Assembly (NCBI GenBank): GCA_946405205.1
Contig: CAMJGL010000011.1
Span: 8,073-72,072, forward strand
DNA: 64,000 bases
DNA from: F23-B02 sp946405205
Lineage (GTDB): Bacteria > Bacillota > Clostridia > Oscillospirales > Oscillospiraceae
Direction of reading: 5' to 3'
Numbering within the stretch: the stretch's first letter is position 1; every line of letters begins with the position of its first letter. A program made the translations under genes and the position numbers. The notes beneath the pieces were generated by a model that worked only from the letters and a program-made list of their open reading frames with translations, did no database searches and was not told where the DNA came from. Positions 58,777 through 64,000 of this stretch are shown here, in pieces.

Positions 58777-59106
58777 TACTAATTATAATAATTTTTTGGA
58801 AAATGTCAAACACAAGATGTTGTTTCAGGACATCCATCGTGGCAATATATAGTTTTCTTAGCTATACTTTCTTTACTTTTTGTTTATGATTGTAATCGTT
58901 TTGCCGTAATTTCACATAGTCCATTTTAGACATCAATACAATATATGTGCACCACTATATATGTATACATCACAAATTTTGTTCACAATTCAAAATGTGT
59001 ATGACATCATTAATCATTCATTTTTAGTACTCGATATATTCAAATTACGCTTCAAAGGATACTAATAGCTCAATTTATTAAATCATCATTATTTAAATAA
59101 GCATTT

Positions 59107-59145
59107 GTAACCCCAAAATTAACCCCAGAGCCAAAATTAACCCTA
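59107..59145 (+). repeat. Candidate integrase arm sites, right end
   Basis: Three boxes, GTAACCCCA, TTAACCCCA and TTAACCCTA, each separated by AAAA-type spacers. The first two are spaced exactly as at 26631-26656. Confidence 0.6.
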
Positions 59146-59204
59146 AAAATGGCCTCATTTTTCGGGTTATTTAGGTTCTATCTGTCTTGATGTGACATAC
59201 ACAG

Positions 59205-59245
59205 GAAAAAGCCTGTAAGCATTGAACTTACAGGCTTTTCCTTGT
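59205..59245 (-). terminator. Terminator of the tRNA operon (phage-supplied)
   Basis: GGAAAAAGCCTGTAAG pairs with CTTACAGGCTTTTCC (short loop ATTGAA); it follows the tRNA-Lys 3' end by about ten bases. It lies on the phage side of attR. Confidence 0.85.
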
Positions 59246-59252
59246 TTTTCAA

Positions 59253-59301
59253 CTGGTGCTCCAGCGGAGATTCGAACTCCGGACACCCTGCTTAAAAGGC
59301 A
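59253..59301 (-). other. Prophage attR
   Basis: 49 bases identical to attL (26522-26570), forming the 3' half of the intact tRNA-Lys. Confidence 0.95.
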
Positions 59302-59329
59302 GGTGCTCTGCCTACTGAGCTACTGGGGC
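59254..59329 (-). tRNA. tRNA-Lys (anticodon TTT)
   Basis: 76 bases including encoded CCA. Anticodon loop CTTTTAA gives TTT; the T-loop is TTCGAAT. The acceptor stem is GCCCCAG against CTGGAGC, leaving a C3-A70 mismatch. The 3' half is shared with both att sites. Last gene of a five-tRNA operon. Confidence 0.95.
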
Positions 59330-59348
59330 ATTTCTTGATCAAATTGTT

Positions 59349-59422
59349 TGGCTGGGATGGCGGGACTCGAACCCACTATATCAGAGTCAAAGTCTGAGGT
59401 GTTACCATTACACTACATCCCA
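59349..59422 (-). tRNA. tRNA-Gln (anticodon TTG)
   Basis: 74 bases with CCA. Anticodon loop CTTTGAC; acceptor TGGGATG/CATCCCA fully paired; T-loop TTCGAGT. Confidence 0.95.
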
Positions 59423-59481
59423 CCATCTAAGCTGTTTTATTGTAAGCAAAGGCCGGGCTTTTGTCCGGCCTTCGCTTTATA

Positions 59482-59559
<78 letters not shown>

Positions 59560-59571
59560 ATATTATTCATT

Positions 59572-59648
59572 TGGCACGCCAAGAGGGATTCGAACCCCCG
59601 ACCTACTGCTTAGAAGGCAGTTGCTCTATCCTGCTGAGCTATTGGCGC
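59572..59648 (-). tRNA. tRNA-Arg (anticodon TCT)
   Basis: 77 bases with CCA. Anticodon loop CTTCTAA; acceptor GCGCCAA/TTGGCGT closed by a G-U pair. Confidence 0.95.
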
Positions 59649-59678
59649 GTATGACTTCCGCACCCGCGCCCACACAGG

Positions 59679-59752
59679 TGGAGCGGGTGATGGGAATCGA
59701 ACCCACGTATCCAGCTTGGAAGGCTGGTGTTCTACCATTGAACTACGCCCGC
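59679..59752 (-). tRNA. tRNA-Gly (anticodon TCC)
   Basis: 74 bases with CCA. Anticodon loop CTTCCAA. Acceptor GCGGGCG against CACCCGC has a C6-A67 mismatch. First gene of the operon, 30 bases from the -10 box. Confidence 0.95.
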
Positions 59753-59780
59753 ATGGCCGCTCCCTATATTCAGCCTTAAG

Positions 59781-59809
59781 ATAATAACAATAAAACTGCA
59801 AATTGTCAA
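59781..59809 (-). promoter_or_regulatory. Promoter of the tRNA operon
   Basis: TTGACA and TATTAT are 17 bases apart on the minus strand. Confidence 0.85.
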
Positions 59810-59853
59810 TATTTTTGCCGCAAAAATTTGTGACAGTTAAAAAATAAATTCTG

Positions 59854-59882
59854 TTGCAATGCGTATTGCTTTTCTGTATAAT
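59854..59882 (+). promoter_or_regulatory. Promoter of the small protein gene at 59936
   Basis: TTGCAA and TATAAT are 17 bases apart, 54 bases ahead of the ATG. Confidence 0.8.
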
Positions 59883-59935
59883 ACTTTTGTTATGTAGGCA
59901 TAGGGAACCAAACGCCTATACATTGGAGGTGTCAC

Positions 59936-60253
59936 ATGATCGAATTAACCATGCAGGTCAGCGAATTTGACTACACCGAAACGCTCGATACGTTTCTTCC
60001 GGATATAATCAAGATCCTCTCCGAAAGCTCTGACGTAAACCCCCTTATCCGCAAATGCGTGGGTGCTTCTCCCGAGTTTTCCAAGAAGATCGTCAAGGGT
60101 ATCCTCGGCGCAATGACCGCAAAGCAGAAGGAAGCTCTCACCGTTAAATTCCTGAACGTTTACGCTGAGAAACTGGTCGCTCAGGTAAACGACGTGGCGG
60201 CCAAAAACGGCATCGTCATCACGCTTGACAACGCAAAGGCCACCATTAAATAA
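59936..60253 (+). CDS. Hypothetical helical protein
   Basis: A 105-aa cytoplasmic protein, all helical by appearance (YTETLDTFLPDIIKILSESS; IVKGILGAMTAKQKEALTVK). It stands alone with its own promoter, GGAGG site and terminator. Codon use is that of a well-expressed gene. I do not recognise the family. Confidence 0.75.
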   Translation: MIELTMQVSEFDYTETLDTFLPDIIKILSESSDVNPLIRKCVGASPEFSKKIVKGILGAMTAKQKEALTVKFLNVYAEKLVAQVNDVAAKNGIVITLDNAKATIK

Positions 60254-60279
60254 GCGGCAGGCCCTGCCTCCGCGGCTGC

Positions 60280-60320
60280 AAAAAGTCCGGCAGTACGCAT
60301 AGTACTGCCGGACTTTTTTA
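60280..60320 (+). terminator. Terminator after the small protein gene
   Basis: GTCCGGCAGTAC/GTACTGCCGGAC flanked by A5 and T7 runs, loop GCATA. Confidence 0.95.
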
Positions 60321-60330
60321 TCCTCGCCTA

Positions 60331-60371
60331 TTTACAAATCTATATTTCGGTGCTATAATCGACATATGTCG
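60331..60371 (+). promoter_or_regulatory. Promoter and palindrome of the DUF134 gene
   Basis: TTTACA - 17 - TATAAT (60331-60359), then the perfect palindrome CGACATATGTCG (60360-60371) across the expected transcription start, 10 bases before the GGAGG. Probable autoregulatory operator. Confidence 0.7.
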
Positions 60372-60389
60372 GAAATGGAGGCGATATTT

Positions 60390-60764
60390 ATGCCGAGGCC
60401 CCGGAGATGCAGAAGGATATGCAGCGAGCCGGAATTTGAAAAATTCAGCCCCTCGGAGGCTGCGGACACGGGCAGCGTCGTGCTGACGCTGGACGAATAT
60501 GAGGTGATACGGCTGGTGGATCTTGAAAAGCAGACCCATGAGCAGTGCGCGCAGCGGATGGACATATCCCGCACCACCGTCACGGAGATCTGCGAGAGCG
60601 CGCGGCAGAAGATAGCCGACTGCCTTGTAAACGGCAAAAAGCTCATCATTTCCGGCGGAAACTACAGGCTGTGCGAGGGCGGCGCGGTCAAGGGCTGCGG
60701 CAAAAAATGCCTCCGCGCGGGAAACACCGGCATCTGCCCCGAGAAAGGACACAATGCCCTCTGA
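60390..60764 (+). CDS. DUF134-family DNA-binding protein
   Basis: A 124-aa protein. MPRPRRCRRICSEPEFEKFS at the front, then the helix-turn-helix EQCAQRMDISRTTVTEICES, and a cysteine-containing C-terminus (GGAVKGCGKKCLRAG). Family members are small sigma-region-4-like regulators, often near metal-associated genes. ATG 60390 has GGAGG ten bases ahead. A palindrome at its promoter suggests autoregulation. Confidence 0.85.
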   Translation: MPRPRRCRRICSEPEFEKFSPSEAADTGSVVLTLDEYEVIRLVDLEKQTHEQCAQRMDISRTTVTEICESARQKIADCLVNGKKLIISGGNYRLCEGGAVKGCGKKCLRAGNTGICPEKGHNAL

Positions 60765-60821
60765 TCACAGCTCTTTCACTGAAAAATGTCAAATGCAGTG
60801 CGTTTTTACGCGCTGCATTTT

Positions 60822-61307
60822 TCATTTCTTTATTATTCCCGCAAGCTCCTGCGCGGCGGAGAGGCTCGCCAGGGCGCACAGAAAGATCACCGTGAAATTA
60901 CGCTCCCACAGCAAAACGACGGGCAGCAGCGCAAACAGGCAGGCCCCTGTGAGCTTATTGAGCTTCGTGTGCGGTATTTCTTTTGCAGCCGCAAAGCACA
61001 GCAGCTTCACCGCCGCAATAATTCCTATCCATACCCACGCCCAGACCGTGAGCTCAAGCTTCGGCAGCAGCCGCACGGCGCATACAATGACAAGCGCAAG
61101 GTCACCGAGACTGTCCAATTTCGAGCCGAGCTCGCTTTCGGCTTTGAGCCGCCGCGCCAGAGTGCCGTCGAGCATATCGCTCAGGCCGCACAGCAGATAC
61201 ACCGCCCAGAAGCCGCCGTCAACGGGCAGAAACGCCAGCACAGCCGCACCCATGAGCCGAAGCAGGCTCAGCACATTCGGTATCGCCCTCAGGCAGCGGA
61301 CTTTCAT
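60822..61307 (-). CDS. CDP-alcohol phosphatidyltransferase
   Basis: A 161-aa integral membrane enzyme of phospholipid head-group synthesis. The catalytic signature D-X2-DG-X2-AR-X8-G-X3-D-X3-D is read as SDMLDGTLARRLKAESELGS and KLDSLGDLA. Several hydrophobic helices follow. It transfers an alcohol (glycerol phosphate, serine or inositol) to CDP-diacylglycerol; the alcohol cannot be told from sequence. Start 61307 or 61322; neither has a strong ribosome site. Overlaps the membrane protein gene upstream. Confidence 0.85.
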   Translation of the reverse strand: MKVRCLRAIPNVLSLLRLMGAAVLAFLPVDGGFWAVYLLCGLSDMLDGTLARRLKAESELGSKLDSLGDLALVIVCAVRLLPKLELTVWAWVWIGIIAAVKLLCFAAAKEIPHTKLNKLTGACLFALLPVVLLWERNFTVIFLCALASLSAAQELAGIIKK

Positions 61308-61570
61308 TCTTTCTTTATGCATGAGCCCACTGCCATGCCCGCGAGCATACCGAGGCTGATCCCGAGGCCCAGGTCGATCACGCCGGAGGCGCCCAGCGCA
61401 ACGCCAATGCACATTCCTATGCACATGCCCTCGCTCATGCTGTCAGCGCCCTTTTTTTCGCCCTTTTTCCGTTTGCCGGCATTTACCGCGAGCAGCGCGA
61501 TGGCAATGCCTATTATTATCCACGGCAGAGCCGCGGTTATGAAGTCCTTCAACTTTTCTCCTTCTTTCAT
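61304..61570 (-). CDS. Small membrane protein
   Basis: An 88-aa protein with an N-terminal hydrophobic helix (FITAALPWIIIGIAIALLAV), a basic KKGEKKG segment and a glycine/methionine-rich second half that resembles a glycine-zipper (EGMCIGMCIGVALGASG). AAAGGAG-type site ahead. Coupled to the CDP-alcohol transferase by a four-base overlap. Confidence 0.7.
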   Translation of the reverse strand: MKEGEKLKDFITAALPWIIIGIAIALLAVNAGKRKKGEKKGADSMSEGMCIGMCIGVALGASGVIDLGLGISLGMLAGMAVGSCIKKE

Positions 61571-61636
61571 ATACTGTCGGTTACAGTATAATACATCTGC
61601 CGTGATGCTTTTACAAGTATATTATAAAAATGATAA

Positions 61637-61659
61637 GAGAACCGGCATAGCCGGTTCTC
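61637..61659. terminator. Terminator downstream of glnA
   Basis: GAGAACCGGC/GCCGGTTCTC with a three-base loop; the minus strand continues TTATCATTTTT. Confidence 0.75.
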
Positions 61660-61675
61660 TTGTCATTTTCTGCAT

Positions 61676-63106
61676 TTAAAGATCGTAGTAAAGTCCGAAT
61701 TCCGCGGGGTGCGGCATACGCTCGATCTGCTCTGCCTCTGCGCGGTGCTTGGCGATATGGAGCTTTATCAGCCGCTCGGGGAACACTCCGCCGCGGGTCA
61801 GGTACTCGTGATCCTTCTCCAGCGCGTCGAGTGCCTCGCCGAGGCTGCCGGGCAGGCCGCCCAGCTTTGCCTTTTCCTCGTCGGGCAGGTCAAACAGGTT
61901 GCAGTCGAAGGGGCCCCAGCCCTTGGCATGGGGGTCTATCTTATTCACGACGCCGTCAAGCCCCGCCATGAGTATGGCCGCGAAGGCGTAGTAGGGGTTG
62001 CAGGTCGCGTCGGGGTTTCTAAGCTCGAAGCGCTTTGACATCGGGCTTTTCGCGTAGGCCGGTATGCGCACGACCGCGCTGCGGTTTGCCATGGCGTAGC
62101 CGATGGTCACCGGAGCCTCAAAACCGGGCACAAGGCGCTTGTAGGAGTTCGTGGACGGGTTCGTGATGGCGCAGAGCGAGGCCGCGTGCTCAAGCAGGCC
62201 GCCGATGAAATGCATCGCGGTGTCCGAGAGCTGGGCATAGCCGTTTTCATCGTAGAACACGGGCTTGCCGTCCTTGAGCAGCAGCATATGAACGTGCATG
62301 CCGTTGCCCGCCTCGCCCCTGACCGGCTTGGGCATAAAGGTCGCTGTTCTGCCCTCCTCGACAGCGGCGTTTTTGATGACGTACTTTGCCGCCATGGTGG
62401 CGTCGGCCATCTCGGTCATCTCGCCGAGCTCCACCTCGACCTCGACCTGACCGCAGCCGCCGACCTCGTGGTGATGGTACTTGACCTTGACCCCCCAGTC
62501 CTCGAGCAGCAGGCACATCCTGCTGCGCAGGTCGTTTGTAACGTCCATGGGCAGGCTGGTGTGGTATCCCCCGTGGTGCGGTATCTGATATCCGAAGTTG
62601 TTGTCCTCCGAGCCGCTGTTCCACTCTGCCTGGCTGACGTCGATGCTGTAGCCCGCGCATTCGGGGCGGTTTTCAAACATGACGTTGTCGAACACATAAA
62701 ACTCGTACTCGGGGCCGACGATCATGGTATCGGCAACGCCCAGCTCGCGCATATACTCGGTGGCGCGCTTTGCAACATTGCGGGGATACTGATCGAAGGG
62801 TCGATTCTCGGGGTGATCGATTATCATGACGTCGCCGATCATGGACAGGGTCGGGATCTCGGCGAAGCTGTCGACAGTAGCCGAATCGAGATCCGGAACG
62901 AACACCATGTCGCTGCTCTCGACCGGCGCATAGCCGTAGTTGGAGCCGTCGAAGCCGATGCCGTAGGTCATTGTGTCCTCGTTAAGGCGCTGGACCGGAA
63001 TGCTGAGGTGGCGCCATCTGCCGTCGATATCGGTCATCTTGAAATCGACTATCCTAATGTCGTTTTCCCTGCACATTGCGAGTACGTCCTGAAGAGTTTT
63101 TGCCAT
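61676..63106 (-). CDS. glnA: Glutamine synthetase (type I)
   Basis: A 476-aa enzyme that makes glutamine from glutamate, ammonium and ATP. FKMTDIDGRWRHLSIP at the front; active-site segments GPEYEFYVF, NGMHVHMLLLKDGK, NPSTNSYKRLVPGFEAP and NRSAVVRIPAY; C-terminal RFELRNPDATCNPYYAFAAI. Longer than GS-I-alpha (about 445) and without the adenylylation-tyrosine motif in clear form. GGAGGTAAATG precedes ATG 63106 (63109 also possible). Own promoter and terminator. Confidence 0.95.
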   Translation of the reverse strand: MAKTLQDVLAMCRENDIRIVDFKMTDIDGRWRHLSIPVQRLNEDTMTYGIGFDGSNYGYAPVESSDMVFVPDLDSATVDSFAEIPTLSMIGDVMIIDHPENRPFDQYPRNVAKRATEYMRELGVADTMIVGPEYEFYVFDNVMFENRPECAGYSIDVSQAEWNSGSEDNNFGYQIPHHGGYHTSLPMDVTNDLRSRMCLLLEDWGVKVKYHHHEVGGCGQVEVEVELGEMTEMADATMAAKYVIKNAAVEEGRTATFMPKPVRGEAGNGMHVHMLLLKDGKPVFYDENGYAQLSDTAMHFIGGLLEHAASLCAITNPSTNSYKRLVPGFEAPVTIGYAMANRSAVVRIPAYAKSPMSKRFELRNPDATCNPYYAFAAILMAGLDGVVNKIDPHAKGWGPFDCNLFDLPDEEKAKLGGLPGSLGEALDALEKDHEYLTRGGVFPERLIKLHIAKHRAEAEQIERMPHPAEFGLYYDL

Positions 63107-63150
63107 CATTTACCTCCAAAGTCAAATAATTTGTTTATTATTCTGATTTC

Positions 63151-63179
63151 ATATTATTAATACAAGTGTATCTTGTCAA
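63151..63179 (-). promoter_or_regulatory. Promoter of glnA
   Basis: TTGACA and TAATAT are 17 bases apart on the minus strand, 45 bases ahead of the start. Confidence 0.8.
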
Positions 63180-63196
63180 GGTTTGATAAAAAATAA

Positions 63197-63219
63197 ACCC
63201 GGCTTCAGTGAAGCCGGGT
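63197..63219 (-). terminator. Terminator of the hypothetical gene upstream of glnA
   Basis: ACCCGGCTTC/GAAGCCGGGT, three-base loop, followed on the minus strand by TTATTTTTTATC. Confidence 0.9.
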
Positions 63220-63235
63220 ACGCTTTTTGCAATTT

Positions 63236-63850
63236 TTATTTCGCGCTGATGGCAAGAGTGTTCATAATGGCGTTCATTTCCGGATTTGCGGGGAGCTTCT
63301 CCCTCTCCTCCTCGTTGTCGTCGCCCATGAGCACGACGGTCACGAGCACATAGTCCGCAGTAGCGTCCGCGGCGGGGAAGGCCATGCAGTAATTGCCTCC
63401 GTTGAGGTAGCATACGCCGTCGATGCCGTTGAAGCTGACCTTGCCGAAGCCCTTGAACTGTGCAGCGACGGACTTGGACAGAGCTTCAAAGTCCTCGCCG
63501 TGGTAATAGGCCGCGTATTCGATCTGCATTGCGAAATCCTCGGCGTAGATGATGGCGGCGTGGGAGTCGCCGGTGGGGGCGATGAAGTCCTCGGAGGCAA
63601 CGGTGAACGAGTGCTTGTCGGCATCGTAGCTCAGGCTAACCTCAACTGTTTTTGCATCCTTATAGCCGCTGGCGAAGCTGTAAACTCCCGTTTTGGGGTT
63701 TTTGAGCACAACAGCCGCTGACTTCTTATCGGCCTTACCGGCTGCGGGTTTTTCGGCCTTGGGAGCGGTGTCCTTGCCTTTGCGGGAGAGCAGCAGTGCG
63801 GCTACTGCCGCAGCGGCGGCGACGGGAACGGCGACAAGCCATTTTTTCAT
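63236..63850 (-). CDS. Membrane-anchored extracytoplasmic hypothetical protein
   Basis: A 204-aa protein. An N-terminal basic-hydrophobic signal anchor (MKKWLVAVPVAAAAAVAALL) is followed by a lysine/alanine-rich linker (GKDTAPKAEKPAAGKADKKS) and a beta-rich domain of about 140 residues (GVYSFASGYKDAKTVEVSL). No lipobox cysteine. Probably cell-surface. Family not recognised. GGAGG nine bases ahead of the ATG. Confidence 0.75.
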   Translation of the reverse strand: MKKWLVAVPVAAAAAVAALLLSRKGKDTAPKAEKPAAGKADKKSAAVVLKNPKTGVYSFASGYKDAKTVEVSLSYDADKHSFTVASEDFIAPTGDSHAAIIYAEDFAMQIEYAAYYHGEDFEALSKSVAAQFKGFGKVSFNGIDGVCYLNGGNYCMAFPAADATADYVLVTVVLMGDDNEEEREKLPANPEMNAIMNTLAISAK

Positions 63851-63884
63851 AGTAAAAACCTCCGTAAATTATTATTGTGCTTTG

Positions 63885-63913
63885 ATTTTACCCTATCTCA
63901 CCAGCTCCGTCAA
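63885..63913 (-). promoter_or_regulatory. Promoter of the anchored hypothetical gene
   Basis: TTGACG and TAAAAT are 17 bases apart on the minus strand. Confidence 0.75.
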
Positions 63914-63950
63914 GTATTGCCATTCGCATTGAGGCTGTGCGACGGGTAAC

Positions 63951-63985
63951 GGACGGCCAATGGCCGCCCCTACGGGTGCGATTAT
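63951..63985. repeat. Intergenic GC-rich palindrome, probable dispersed repeat
   Basis: CGGCCAATGGCCG with flanking GGA/CCCC and CTACGGG resembles short dispersed intergenic repeats seen in Clostridia genomes. Only one copy is in this window. Confidence 0.4.
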
Positions 63986-64000
63986 AAAACCGTTCTGTCA

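Larger units (their letters stand above)
58777..59252. other. AT-rich phage right end
   Basis: About 475 bases with no gene I can support; very AT-rich up to 59100. It holds the arm-type repeats at 59107-59145 and the tRNA-Lys terminator at 59205-59240. Confidence 0.7.
26522..59301. mobile_element. 32.8-kb HK97-type siphoprophage in tRNA-Lys
   Basis: Identical 49-bp att cores flank an ordered temperate phage genome. The integrase lies beside attL; then come lysogeny, early, replication, packaging, head, tail and lysis genes and a cargo operon beside attR. All essential modules are present and intact apart from the odd integrase start, so it may be inducible. The phage end restores the 3' half of the intact tRNA-Lys at 59254-59329. 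Confidence 0.95.

Overview
The window looks like a chromosome segment of a low-oxygen Gram-positive gut bacterium of the class Clostridia, most likely an Oscillospiraceae-type organism. The evidence is strong AGGAGG ribosome binding sites with frequent TTG/GTG starts, moderately high GC host genes, a phi13/HK97-type siphoprophage, TnpV and Tn916-type integrase genes, and a Spo0E-like phosphatase. This taxonomic call is inference.

Layout. 1-4.25 kb: host genes for a LarA-type racemase (cut by the window edge), an ornithine cyclodeaminase/mu-crystallin family protein, a divergent AraC regulator and a low-molecular-weight protein tyrosine phosphatase (PTP). 4.2-19.3 kb: a 15.1-kb genomic island inserted in the PTP gene exactly over the codons of its catalytic P-loop. 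It carries a Tn916-type integrase and excisionase, a truncated sigma-like gene and a minus-strand defence operon. The operon runs XRE regulator, AlbA_2/Schlafen-type ATPase, HsdM, HsdS, a RelA/SpoT alarmone synthetase-like protein, HsdR, a YgjP-type metallopeptidase and a hypothetical protein. A broken tnpV and a DUF6809 gene lie at its far end. The 22-bp att cores and the displaced N-terminus of PTP are visible at both ends. 19.4-25.9 kb: host genes, a hypothetical protein and a GntR-controlled operon of a phytoene-desaturase-like FAD oxidoreductase, a flavin/2Fe-2S reductase and both subunits of aconitase X. Before the island arrived, this operon lay a few kb from the cyclodeaminase-like gene.

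26.3-59.3 kb: a complete-looking 32.8-kb prophage in the 3' end of a tRNA-Lys gene. It has a 49-bp att core at each end, a second older tRNA 3' fragment and an integrase relic. Order: integrase (probable -1 frameshift start), HicAB, DinD, exonuclease, CI repressor and operators, small early genes including a Spo0E-like protein, replication initiator with iterons, DnaB, ParA, ParB-like, an HUH Rep-like protein, HNH/terminase/portal/protease/capsid, tail genes, LRR tail fibre, amidase and holin. An AT-rich cargo operon (XRE, ImmA/IrrE peptidase, PIN-like protein) follows. A 17-bp palindrome with the form GTGTCCAA-N-TTGGACAC recurs six times in the phage, four times directly ahead of a ribosome binding site.

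59.3-64 kb: host tRNA operon (Gly-Arg-His-Gln-Lys), a small conserved protein, a DUF134 regulator, a CDP-alcohol phosphatidyltransferase, a small membrane protein, glutamine synthetase and a membrane-anchored hypothetical protein. No rRNA, CRISPR array or reverse transcriptase was seen.
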